Shown: in pieces, positions 52,272-60,519 of the stretch
Numbering within the stretch: the stretch's first letter is position 1
How the letters are laid out: the number at the start of each line of letters is the position of its first letter
Translations under genes and position numbers: made by a program
The notes under the pieces: generated by a model
The model's input: the letters and a program-made list of their open reading frames with translations, nothing else
Told to the model about the DNA's origin: nothing
Databases searched by the model: none
NCBI RefSeq assembly: GCF_017744045.1
Contig: NZ_JAGHRD010000008.1
Strand: one strand, 5' to 3'
Origin: Pelagimonas sp017744045
Lineage (GTDB): Bacteria; Pseudomonadota; Alphaproteobacteria; Rhodobacterales; Rhodobacteraceae
DNA length: 64,000 nucleotides

Positions 52272-53126
52272 TCAGGTAATCTGGAAGTAGTCAGGTCGCC
52301 CCGTTGGCCATGGATCCCCCCACAATTGCTGCCCACCGTCGATGTTCAGAACTTCACCGGTTACGAATTTTCCTGAATTGGCCGCCATATAGACAACCCC
52401 TTCCGCGACATCCCATTCGTCCCCGGCGTGCCGCATCGGGTTGGAGTCCTGAAAGGTCGCAGAACCCTCCGGAGGGTAGTTCCCGAAACCGTTGCTTTCG
52501 CAGCAACCCGGCGCCACGCAGTTCACTCGGATACCGTGCGGGGCCCACTCCACCGCAACCGACTTGGACAGGTAAACTACCCCTGCCCGGGCCGCACAGG
52601 TATGCGCGATGCCGGGCATGCCGCGCCAGATATCGGCCACGATGTTGACGATGGAACCCGATTGCTTTTTGGCAACCCAGTGGCGCGCCGTGGATTGCAT
52701 CATCCACCACGTACCGTTGAGGTTGGTGTCTATGACCGCATTCCAGCCCTTTGGACTAAACTCCAACGCTGCTTGCGGAAACTGACCCCCAGCATTGTTC
52801 ACCAATACGTCAATCGCCCCGAACTCCTGGTTCGTCTTGGCGACAAAATCCTCGACCTGCTCAGGCTCCCGGATGGTCATAGGCACAGCGAAAACTTCGC
52901 CCCCGAAACTTTCAAGGAACTCCTTGGCCAAAGCCAGTTTCTCTTCGTTGCGTCCATTGATCGCCAGATTGGCCCCGAGCCTTGCGAACAAGGTCGCAAT
53001 TGCCAGCCCCAATCCGCCTCCGGCCCCGGTCACCACAACGACTTTGCCGGTGAATAAACCGCTTGCGTAAACGGTTGCACGTTTTGATAGGTCCTCCCTC
53101 GAAGACCCAAACTGCGTCTTATTCAT
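52272..53126 (-). CDS. Atypical SDR lacking the YxxxK catalytic pair
   Basis: A 284-aa Rossmann protein with VTGAGGGLGLAIA, NNAGGQFPQ and a C-terminal GGQQLWGDP. The catalytic stretch reads HTCAARAGVVYLSKSVAVEW, with Thr and Arg in place of Tyr and Lys, the same replacement as in the SDR at 1642. 2,4-Dienoyl-CoA reductases of the SDR family also lack the standard Tyr. I chose ATG 53126 because GGAGGAGG lies directly upstream with good spacing. It is the first gene of the transporter transcript behind operator 6. Confidence 0.87.
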   Translation of the reverse strand: MNKTQFGSSREDLSKRATVYASGLFTGKVVVVTGAGGGLGLAIATLFARLGANLAINGRNEEKLALAKEFLESFGGEVFAVPMTIREPEQVEDFVAKTNQEFGAIDVLVNNAGGQFPQAALEFSPKGWNAVIDTNLNGTWWMMQSTARHWVAKKQSGSIVNIVADIWRGMPGIAHTCAARAGVVYLSKSVAVEWAPHGIRVNCVAPGCCESNGFGNYPPEGSATFQDSNPMRHAGDEWDVAEGVVYMAANSGKFVTGEVLNIDGGQQLWGDPWPTGRPDYFQIT

Positions 53127-53167
53127 GACGCCTCCTCCCATTCCCCATTAGGGGCAGCTGCCAGTAA

Positions 53168-53183
53168 TCTAACGGATGTTAGA
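53168..53183. promoter_or_regulatory. TetR operator 6 in front of the SDR/transporter operon
   Basis: TCTAACG-GA-TGTTAGA, one mismatch between arms. Minus-strand promoter -35 TTGACC (53189-53194) and -10 TAGATT (53166-53171), spacer 17, the strongest-looking promoter of the set. It should control a transcript reaching down to the terminator at 40668. Confidence 0.82.
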
Positions 53184-53231
53184 AAATTGGTCAAGACAAC
53201 TTTTCCCACCAGCCCCGCCCGTTATCTCCGA

Positions 53232-54398
53232 TCAGTAAGACTTTGGAAGTCCAAGGGCTTTTTCTGCTATGAACGACAGAAGCATCTGCGGTGTCACCGG
53301 TACGATGCGGAACAGCAGAGCTTCACGTACCAGTCGCTCCACGTGATATTCCTTAGCATATCCGAATCCGCCAAACGTAATTTGCGCGGCTTCGGTCGCC
53401 TCGACCGCGGCGTCGGCGGCCAAAAGCTTGGCGGCGTTCGCCTCGACGCCGCAGGGTTCTCCCGCATCGTAGAGGGCTGCAGCGTGCATCACCATGAGAT
53501 TGGCAGATTCCACTCGCGCCCAGGCTTTGGCGAGTGGATGCTGAACACCCTGATTTTGGCCGATCGGGCGGTCAAAAATCACACGTTCGTTTGCATAATG
53601 CGCCGCTCGCGCCAGTGCGTTGCGCGCAATACCGATGCATTCACCGGCCACCAGGATGCGTTCGGGATTCAACCCGTGCAAAATTTGCCTAAAGCCTTTG
53701 CCCTCCTCCCCGATCAGGTCCTCAGCCGGAATCGGCAATCCATCGATGAAGACTTCGTTCGAATCGACAGCCTTTCGACCCATCTTTTCGATCTCTCGCA
53801 CGTCAACGAAATTTCGGTCGAGATCTGTATAGAACAGGCTCAGCCCTTCGGTCGGGCTGCTCACATCCTCTAGCCGCGTTGTTCTGGCCAGAAGCAACAT
53901 CTTGTCCGCCACCTGCGCGGTAGAAATCCAGACTTTTTGTCCGTGCACGACATATCTGTCCCCCTGCCGCACCGCCATGGTCTTCAGCTTTGTGGTGTCC
54001 AACCCGGTCGTCGGTTCGGTTACGGCGAAACAGGCCTTTTCATCGCCTGCTATTAGAGGGCCAAGCATACGCGCGCGCTGCTCATCGGTCCCAAACTTCA
54101 CCACCGGGTTGAGCCCGAAAATGTTCATGTGGATGGCCGAGGCTCCGCTTGCGCCGGCCCCCGACTCGGCAATTGCCTGCATCATGATGGTCGCTTCGGT
54201 GATCCCCAGACCCGCGCCGCCGACAGCTTCTGGCATGGCGATACCCAGCCAGCCGCCATCGGCCATTGCCCTGTGCAGATCATGGGGAAAACCACCGTTA
54301 CGATCCCGGTCCAGCCAGTAGTCGCCGTCGAACCTTGCACAAATCCGCAGAATCTGGTCGCGAATTTCCTTCTGATCGTCCGTCATTCGAAATGTCAC
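53232..54398 (-). CDS. Acyl-CoA dehydrogenase
   Basis: A 388-aa acyl-CoA dehydrogenase with VTEPTTGLDTTKLKT, VWISTAQVADKMLLLAR, base helix LNPERILVAGE and ITFGGFGYAKEYHVERLVREA, ending GLPKSY. It belongs with those at 16174 and 25063. The start is probably GTG 54398 (GAAGGGG 5 bases upstream, 4-base overlap with the CoA-transferase stop); ATG 54386 is the alternative. Confidence 0.92.
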   Translation of the reverse strand: MTFRMTDDQKEIRDQILRICARFDGDYWLDRDRNGGFPHDLHRAMADGGWLGIAMPEAVGGAGLGITEATIMMQAIAESGAGASGASAIHMNIFGLNPVVKFGTDEQRARMLGPLIAGDEKACFAVTEPTTGLDTTKLKTMAVRQGDRYVVHGQKVWISTAQVADKMLLLARTTRLEDVSSPTEGLSLFYTDLDRNFVDVREIEKMGRKAVDSNEVFIDGLPIPAEDLIGEEGKGFRQILHGLNPERILVAGECIGIARNALARAAHYANERVIFDRPIGQNQGVQHPLAKAWARVESANLMVMHAAALYDAGEPCGVEANAAKLLAADAAVEATEAAQITFGGFGYAKEYHVERLVREALLFRIVPVTPQMLLSFIAEKALGLPKSY

Positions 54399-55606
54399 GG
54401 TGTCCCCTTCTCTTCCAGACTAAAGAGCCCTGCCTCACAAAGGGCAATGATCCGATCATCGTCAAAGCCAAGATCACGCAGAATACTTCGGCTGTCCGCG
54501 CCAAGCGGTCGTCCCAGCCAGCGAACTTCGCCAGGTGTGGCGCTTAGATGCGGGATCGGGCCGATGACCTTGGTCTGTTCGCCGTCGACCGACACGATGT
54601 CCCCACGATGGCGTATCTGCTCGTTCGTCATGATCTCTTCGACGCTCAACACACGCGAGGCAACCGCATCATGGCGGGCGAATACCGCTTCCACTTCCTT
54701 AGCCGTGTGCTGCGTGACGAAATCATTGATCGCGTCAAAGACCACCGTCATGTGCCGCGACATCTCGCCCAATGTCGCGAACCGCGGGTCATCGGCGAGG
54801 GCATCGCCTCCGACCGCCCGCAACAGGCGCTGCGCGGTTTCCGCGCTCCCTGCCGAAACGGTCAGCCACACCCCATCGGACGTTCGGAACATCCCCCCCG
54901 GAGCAAAGTCCATCGGCTGGCGCAGCCCATTGCGTCGCGGCGAGAGGTTAGCGCCAGTCAATGCGGGAACAGGATAGTCCATCAACCGAAGCAACGCCTC
55001 GAACACCGCAAGATCGACGACCTGACCGCGTGCAATGCCCTTTTCGCGAGCAAATAGCGCGATCATGATTCCCAAAGCGCCCATCAGCCCTGTCGTGCTG
55101 TCGGCCGCCGGAAAGCCGGGGTGCATCGGCGGCCCGTCGGGAAAACCGGTCAGATGCGCTAATCCACTCATGGCCTCTGCAGCACGCCCAAACGCTGGCA
55201 CGTCGCGCATCGGACCGTCCTGTCCGTAACCTGAAACCCGCAAGACAACCAAGTCCGGGTTCCAATCGTGCAAGACGTCTGGCCCAACACCGGCACGTTC
55301 CAGCACACCCGGTCGGAAATTTTCGATCAGCACGTCGGCATCTTCGACCAACTTTCGCAGGATGTCCCGGCCCTCGTCGGACTTCCAGTCCAGGCCTAGT
55401 GTTTTCTTGTTACGGCCCAAAGTCTTCCACCAGACGCCCACCCCATCCTCTGCCTTGGGTCCAAGGTCGCGCATCATATCCGTCCGGTTGGGGGCTTCGA
55501 TCTTGATGACATCTGCACCAAAATCCGAGAGTAAAGCTGCCGCAAGTGGTCCGGCAATTACGTGACCAAGTTCTATAATCTTCAGTTGATCAAGGGGTCC
55601 AGACAT
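54395..55606 (-). CDS. Family III CoA-transferase
   Basis: A 403-aa CaiB/BaiF-family protein with IIELGHVIAGPLAAALLSDFG, LIENFRPGVLERAGVG, and PMRDVPAFGRAAEAMSGL. The usual catalytic Asp position (AYD/AFD) reads AFG, so either a neighbouring acid serves or the activity differs from formyl-CoA transferase. ATG 55606 is chosen; the frame stays open upstream across the promoter. It is coupled to the dehydrogenase at 53232 and lies behind a degenerate operator. Confidence 0.87.
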   Translation of the reverse strand: MSGPLDQLKIIELGHVIAGPLAAALLSDFGADVIKIEAPNRTDMMRDLGPKAEDGVGVWWKTLGRNKKTLGLDWKSDEGRDILRKLVEDADVLIENFRPGVLERAGVGPDVLHDWNPDLVVLRVSGYGQDGPMRDVPAFGRAAEAMSGLAHLTGFPDGPPMHPGFPAADSTTGLMGALGIMIALFAREKGIARGQVVDLAVFEALLRLMDYPVPALTGANLSPRRNGLRQPMDFAPGGMFRTSDGVWLTVSAGSAETAQRLLRAVGGDALADDPRFATLGEMSRHMTVVFDAINDFVTQHTAKEVEAVFARHDAVASRVLSVEEIMTNEQIRHRGDIVSVDGEQTKVIGPIPHLSATPGEVRWLGRPLGADSRSILRDLGFDDDRIIALCEAGLFSLEEKGTP

Positions 55607-55630
55607 CTGCACTTTCGACTTTGCTAATTT

Positions 55631-55646
55631 TCTAATGGTTGTTCGA
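55631..55646. promoter_or_regulatory. Degenerate TetR operator 7
   Basis: TCTAATG-GT-TGTTCGA keeps about four to five bases per arm of the consensus. The minus-strand promoter has -35 TTGCTA (55651-55656) and -10 TAGAAA (55629-55634), 16 apart, placed over the site exactly as at the others. Likely a weakened member of the set. Confidence 0.5.
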
Positions 55647-55729
55647 TTCCTAGCAAAGGCGAAGTCGGACCTCAAGATTCAAAGGTAATCACTTCCCCAA
55701 AAACGTAACCGCCCGGTTGTTACCGCGGA

Positions 55730-56100
55730 TCAGTTCATCGGCGTCCAGTTCCATGAAAGCAGTTCGTTGAGCGGGTTGGTCATGTGATTGTGGATGCGGT
55801 CGAGGATTTCGGCCAGCCAGGCTCGCGGATCGTGGCCGTTCATCTTGGCTGTCTCGACAAGGGACATCGCCCGGGACAGCGTTTCGCCACCGCTGTCGGA
55901 GCCTGCAAAAAGCCAGTTTTTTCGCCCGATGCTGATCGGGCGCATGACGCGCTCGGCGGTGTTGTCGTCGATGCCGACGCGGGCATCTCCAAGGAAGAGC
56001 TCGAATGACGGCCAGCAGCTGCGACCATAGCGGAAGGCCTTCGCGAGATCGCCCTTGCCGGGAATGCGTAGCAGTTGGGCCTCGGTCCATGCCTTGAAGG
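55730..56100 (-). pseudogene. IS66-family transposase remnant (C-terminal end)
   Basis: The minus-strand frame reads LLRIPGKGDLAKAFRYG, then DDNTAERVMRPISIGRKNWL, LFAGSDSGGETLS and finishes NPLNELLSWNWTPMN, all hallmarks of the IS66 TnpC C-terminus. An in-frame stop near 56101-56103 and loss of everything upstream leave only this end. Confidence 0.88.
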
Positions 56101-56168
56101 CCTAGACCATGGAGCGGGAGTGCGCCTAGCGTGCTGCCAGCCGCAGGGGAGTGGGCAAAACTTGGGGG

Positions 56169-57130
56169 TCAGGCTGCAGCCCTGCGGTATGCACCGGTAA
56201 GCCGACCGTCGAGAACGGCGGCGCGGACAACAGCCACGCGGTGGGCTCCCTTGGGTGACCATCTCATGCGGCGTCGCTTTCCCATGCGGGTGTTGCCGAT
56301 GTCGTCCACGCAGCCCTCAGCCCGGGATGAAGAAATCGGAAGACCCGTGCGGTACCGCCGACCATAGTCGGTCAGGCTGTCCATGTTGTTCGCAAGGTAG
56401 GAATAGAGGTCTCGGCACCGAGCTTGCACTCGCCGAGCCGCTTCAGTTTCCACGCGGTCTTCCGTAACCAGCCGCGCGCAATCGACCATCAACCATTGCA
56501 GACTGGTCGTGGCCGTAAGAACTTTTCCATGCCAAAGGTACCATCGCAGCGTTTCGGCCGGACGTTTGAACAGCACTGGAATGCCGGAGAAACTCCTGCT
56601 TTGCAGCAGGCCCTTTACGGCGTTCTCGACATGCTGAATGCGCATCGAGATATGCCACCAGTCGAGTATGTGGCGGACCTTCCCACCGACGGCATTGCGG
56701 ACGAGGTTTGGCAGGGCTGGTTCCCCGTCCGAAATTACCGTGACGGCTTGTTCCTGATCCCACCCGAGAGCCCTCTAGTCCTGGCGAAGCTGACGAGCAG
56801 GTGACAGGACCGCCTGTTGCACCAAGCCGAAGCGACGGCACCTATCGTGGCTTTCGATCTTGCCTACCACAACATCGAGGTGTCGCTTCTGGTATTCCGG
56901 CCTGCATCGGATATGCGCACCGTCCAGGAAAACCGTCAGCGCAGGCGCCGCTTCGGCGGATGGAGGAACAAGCGGCTCGTTCTGCTCGCTGTCGCAGATC
57001 TCCCGGGCAACTCTACCCAGTCGATTGCGCACCGATGTGTGCACCTGCTTCGCGCAAGGCAAAAAGGTTTCCAGGATACGCGCCGCTTCCCGGAAGGAAT
57101 GACGCGCCCCAAGTTCGGCTTGAAGACGTA
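56169..57130 (-). pseudogene. ISKra4-family transposase remnant
   Basis: On the minus strand three connected pieces resemble an ISKra4 transposase: LTVFLDGAHIRCRPEYQKRH near 56.9 kb, VTVISDGEPALPNLV plus HILDWWHISMRIQHVE near 56.7 kb, and YGRRYRTGLPISSSRAEG near 56.3 kb ending RWSPKGAHRVAVVRAAVLDG. A TAG stop near 56775 and a frame change break the reading. Its 5' end stops where the IS427-like element at 57131 is inserted. Confidence 0.85.
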
Positions 57131-57950
57131 GGGTCAGGACCCATTGATTTCCGTCTAGCGGCGTGATTCACGGTTCGAAAAACGAGCGGTGAACATGTCT
57201 GATCTTTTCTGGTTGAGCGATGCGCAGATGGCGCGTTTGAAGCCCTATTTTCCAAAGTCCCACGGCAAACCACGCGTTGATGATCGGCGCGTGCTTAGTG
57301 GGATTATCTTCATCAATCGCAATGGTTTACGGTGGCATGATGCGCCGAGGGAGTACGGTCCTCGCAAGACGCTCTACAATCGTTGGAAGCGCTGGAGCGA
57401 TAAAGGCATCTTTGCGCAGATGATGGTCGGTCTGGCGGCAAACCACGGCGAAGAGAAGACCGTGATGATCGATGCAACCTATCTCAAGGCCCACCGAACA
57501 GCGACCAGCATGGGCGTAAAAAAGGGGGGCGTGGACGCCTGATCGGTCGGACCAAAGGCGGCATGAACACAAAGTTGCACGCCATCTGCGACAGTCAGGG
57601 GCGGCCACTCAACTTGTTCGTCACCGCCGGACAGGTCAGCGACTACATCGGGGCACGGGCCTTGCTGAGCAGCTTGCCCAAGGTCGAATGGTTGCTTGGG
57701 GATCGAGGCTATGACGCCGACTGGTTCAGAGAAGCGTTGAAAGACAAAGGGATAAGATCCTGCATCCCAGGTCGGAAACAGCGCAAGAAAGCCGTAAAAT
57801 ACGACAAGCGCCGCAACCGGATTGAGATCATGTTTGGCAGGCTGAAGGATTGGCGACGTGTGGCCACACGATACGACAGATGCCCCAAGGTCTTCCTCTC
57901 CGCAATCGCACTCGCCGCGCTGGTCATCTATTGGCTATGAGTCCTGACCC
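57131..57950 (+). mobile_element. IS5-family (IS427-like) insertion sequence, apparently intact
   Basis: An 820-bp element bounded by inverted repeats GGGTCAGGACCCAT (left) and GGGTCAGGACTCAT (right, read inward), with TA on both sides (57129-57130 and 57951-57952) as a probable target duplication. It carries a two-frame transposase and is inserted at the 5' end of the ISKra4 remnant, so it arrived later. Element ends and both frames look intact, so it may still move. Confidence 0.87.
57195..57940 (+). CDS. IS427-like transposase OrfAB, made by -1 frameshift
   Basis: Two overlapping frames make one DDE transposase. OrfA (57195-57542) begins MSDLFWLSDAQMARLKPYFP and contains the first catalytic Asp (VMIDATYLKAHRTA). 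OrfB (read from about 57524 to 57940) has RLIGRTKGGMNTKLHA, LLGDRGYDADWFR (second Asp) and NRIEIMFGRLKDWRRVATRYD (Glu). The slippery A-AAA-AAG at 57518-57524, followed by six G, is the usual -1 site that joins the frames. Confidence 0.9.
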
Positions 57951-57974
57951 TAGGCGCAAGGCTTGGAAAAATAC

Positions 57975-59042
57975 CTAAGTATCGATCCGCCACATCCTAA
58001 AGCGCCCTTGCCCTGTCACTTCGCGGATCAAACCGCTCGCCTCCATCCACGTCAGATTGCGCTGAACGGCGGCGCGACTGGCTCCGGTCATGGCCTCTGC
58101 CATTGGGGTGGAAACCAAAGGCCACTCGGAAAAGACCTTTCGCAAGGCGGTCGGCGTGCGGCCCGACAACTTCGCCATGACGTTTTCTGCGCGCCCGGTC
58201 CAAACCTCGATATCGTCAAGTGTTCGCATCGCCGTTAGAATTGCGCCGTTCATTCCATCCAACCAGCGGACCAAGCGTTCGGTTGGTAAACCCGAGACAC
58301 GCAGCCCCCCTGCCCCGCCCATAGCGAGCGGTGCGAAGATGGCGCCGCTTCCGTCGCTGGCCGCGATCCTGGACGCGGTGACGGCGGCTTCCATCTGGTC
58401 GCTGTGATGTCCAAGGCCGGCCAGGCTCCAGAGGTGAAAGCCCATGCAAGCCCGCGTGATTGGATGTAAGTCGCCCGCAGCCGCCATGACATCCAGCCAT
58501 CCGACCGCACGATCTTTGAGGCGCTCAGCATTCTCGTCAATGTTCTCAGGATCGCGACGATCCAGAAATGCGGCCAGGTCAACCATAGGTCCGGGACCGC
58601 CCGTCAGGCGCCGAACGGCCCAACCAACTCTTGCCAAGGCATTTGGGTCATCCTGTGCGCCCGAGAGCCGCATCGATATCCAGAGCGCCAGACGATCAGA
58701 ACTCACCCGACCCCCTGAGAACCAACTGAGCTCCGTTGCCTCGATAAGAGCTAGGCGATGCCGCCAGCCTTCCGGACCACGCAGCAGCCTGTCATCCAGA
58801 GCACCCAGACGTCCAGCGACCCGTGCCAGTCGCGCAGCGTGAACGCTTTCTGCCTTTGCCCAGTCTTCGATGACAGCAGTGTCGGGCGGTTCTGCTCGTG
58901 GCCCGGGAGGCAGGTCATCTGTTTCTACATCGAGTGGTCCCGGCAGAAACCAGAGATCTTCTTCGTGAGCCTCTTCATCCTCCTCGATGGTGATGAGGGG
59001 GTAATTGAAATCATCATTTAATGCCGATGCTTGGGTCTTCAT
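57975..59042 (-). CDS. DUF1612/helix-turn-helix domain protein
   Basis: A 355-aa protein that I recognise as the DUF1612 plus HTH type common on rhizobial and roseobacter plasmids. The core has WRHRLALIEATELSWFSGGR and the C-terminal part is a winged-helix segment, PMAEAMTGASRAAVQRNLTW followed by GLIREVTGQGRFRMW. An acidic N-terminus (EEDEEAHEEDLW) precedes it. The HTH suggests a DNA-binding role in plasmid control, but no function is established to my knowledge. A 7-base inverted repeat sits right upstream and may be its own operator. Confidence 0.8.
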   Translation of the reverse strand: MKTQASALNDDFNYPLITIEEDEEAHEEDLWFLPGPLDVETDDLPPGPRAEPPDTAVIEDWAKAESVHAARLARVAGRLGALDDRLLRGPEGWRHRLALIEATELSWFSGGRVSSDRLALWISMRLSGAQDDPNALARVGWAVRRLTGGPGPMVDLAAFLDRRDPENIDENAERLKDRAVGWLDVMAAAGDLHPITRACMGFHLWSLAGLGHHSDQMEAAVTASRIAASDGSGAIFAPLAMGGAGGLRVSGLPTERLVRWLDGMNGAILTAMRTLDDIEVWTGRAENVMAKLSGRTPTALRKVFSEWPLVSTPMAEAMTGASRAAVQRNLTWMEASGLIREVTGQGRFRMWRIDT

Positions 59043-59045
59043 ATA

Positions 59046-59067
59046 TGCAAAATACTGTTCTTTTGCA
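59046..59067. promoter_or_regulatory. Inverted repeat upstream of the DUF1612 gene
   Basis: TGCAAAA (59046-59052) and TTTTGCA (59061-59067), perfect arms, 8-base centre, starting 4 bases from the DUF1612 start codon. Position suggests an autoregulatory site. Confidence 0.45.
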
Positions 59068-59213
59068 CATTACCCAAGTGATTTTGTGACGGTTGCCTTT
59101 GCTCTTTATATAGTATGCGCGCGCGATTGCCGGTGAAACCTCTCAGATCGCCCTCAGCACAAGGAAACCAAGGGTTTTTGGACGAGCACGACGAGAGAGC
59201 ATCTACTTGCACT

Positions 59214-59258
59214 CGTTTACAATCGGTCGTTTATTGATGATACATAAAATTGCAAACG
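59214..59258. other. Inverted repeat upstream of the serine recombinase
   Basis: CGTTTACAAT (59214-59223) and ATTGCAAACG (59249-59258) match as an inverted repeat with one mismatch and a 25-base centre, ending 11 bases before the recombinase ATG. Resolvases usually bind such a res site next to their gene, both to recombine and to repress themselves. Confidence 0.5.
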
Positions 59259-59268
59259 GCCCGTTTTC

Positions 59269-60177
59269 ATGCCCCTGATAGGCTACGCCCGTGTTTCCAC
59301 AGAGGATCAGACCCCCCTGCCCCAGTCTGAGGCCCTGCAGTCTGCGGGATGCGCCGAGATCTTTGAAGAGCACGCCTCGGGCGGCAATCGCGCGCGACCG
59401 GTGCTGGCACGCGTGCTCGAACGCGTCCAGAGCGGCGATACGCTGGTCGTTGTGCGGATCGACCGGCTTGCGCGATCTCTGTCGCACTTGCTGGAGGTGA
59501 TCGAAAGACTGGAGGGAAAGGGGGCGTTCTTCCGCTCGCTCCAGGACCCGATCGACACTGCCTCGCCCCAGGGCAAGTTCACGTTGCAGGTTCTGGGCGC
59601 TGCGGCTGAGTTCGAACGCGCTCTGATCCGCGAGCGCACAAAGGCCGGGCTTGCCTCTGCGCGCGCCAAAGGGCGCGTAGGCGGCAACCCAGGGCTACGC
59701 GCCAAGGATCCCGCCGCGCTGCGCAAGGTGCGGCTGGCACGGCAGGACGGCTATATGGAACGCCTGAACGAGACCGCGCAGGATTGGGTGCCTCATGTGC
59801 GCCGCCTGCGCCCCGATATGGCTTGGGAAGACGTGCTGCGAATTATCAATGCCCCCCTGCCCCCAGATCACCATTGGACACAAGGCCGACTGCTCCGCGC
59901 TGTGAAGGCATATGTGCGCGACGGGTTCCTTCCTGCCGAGGTGCTTGGCCGCGCCGGACGCCGCGAAACCGATGACCGCCTGCCGGCCATCGTCGCAGCG
60001 ATCAAAGGCGCGGACCCCGAAATCACGCTGCAGGCGATCTGCGATCGGCTAGAGTCGATGCGCGAACGGACCCCTCGAGGTCGTGCCAGCTGGCAGCCGT
60101 CTTCGGTCAAAATGTTGCTCGAACGAGCGGAGCGGCTTGGCCTAATTTCATCAGAATCGGCTCACTCCCAACTGTAA
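59269..60177 (+). CDS. Serine recombinase/resolvase with extended C-terminus
   Basis: A 302-aa protein. The N-terminal resolvase domain has the catalytic Ser in GYARVSTEDQT (Ser10), the Arg-rich VVVRIDRLARSLSHLLEVIE and EFERALIRERTKAGLASAR. Ordinary Tn3 resolvases are about 185-200 aa; here the C-terminal part adds about 100 residues with a second HTH-like segment at TLQAICDRLE and SWQPSSVKMLLERA. It could resolve plasmid multimers, or be a leftover from a transposon. It sits between DUF1612 and the replication genes. Confidence 0.9.
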   Translation: MPLIGYARVSTEDQTPLPQSEALQSAGCAEIFEEHASGGNRARPVLARVLERVQSGDTLVVVRIDRLARSLSHLLEVIERLEGKGAFFRSLQDPIDTASPQGKFTLQVLGAAAEFERALIRERTKAGLASARAKGRVGGNPGLRAKDPAALRKVRLARQDGYMERLNETAQDWVPHVRRLRPDMAWEDVLRIINAPLPPDHHWTQGRLLRAVKAYVRDGFLPAEVLGRAGRRETDDRLPAIVAAIKGADPEITLQAICDRLESMRERTPRGRASWQPSSVKMLLERAERLGLISSESAHSQL

Positions 60178-60216
60178 CTAGCAGAGGCTCAAACAGCTGA
60201 ATCTATCGCTCTAAAC

Positions 60217-60479
60217 ACCGTCAGAAGGTCAATTGTGCCATTGGTTGCATGGGTTTAGCCAATACCATCCAAACAATCCCCATGAATGGCTTGAAGCACG
60301 GTCTTTTGGATTTATCACCATAAAATCAACAACTTGCAGTTATCTTGATGTGACTGTACGTATTGGTGCTGTGGATAACTTTCACACTACATCTAGATTC
60401 TTCTTGCCGGACTCACTTGATCGTGGCATTCCCATTCTGACGGTAAAACGCGTCAGTCGCGCTGTACACCGTCAGAATG
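60217..60479. repeat. Three copies of ACCGTCAGAA upstream of repA
   Basis: Copies at 60217-60226 (direct), 60433-60444 (inverted, as CATTCTGACGGT) and 60468-60479 (direct, as ACCGTCAGAATG). The last two form a perfect 12-base inverted repeat with a 23-base centre, 41 bases before the repA start. This is the expected place for RepA/RepB autoregulation. The rest of the 342-base gap holds the repA promoter region and no gene that I can see. Confidence 0.65.
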
Positions 60480-60519
60480 ACCAAGAGCCTCAACAGAGGC
60501 CGAGAGTGGGCGGCAGGAC

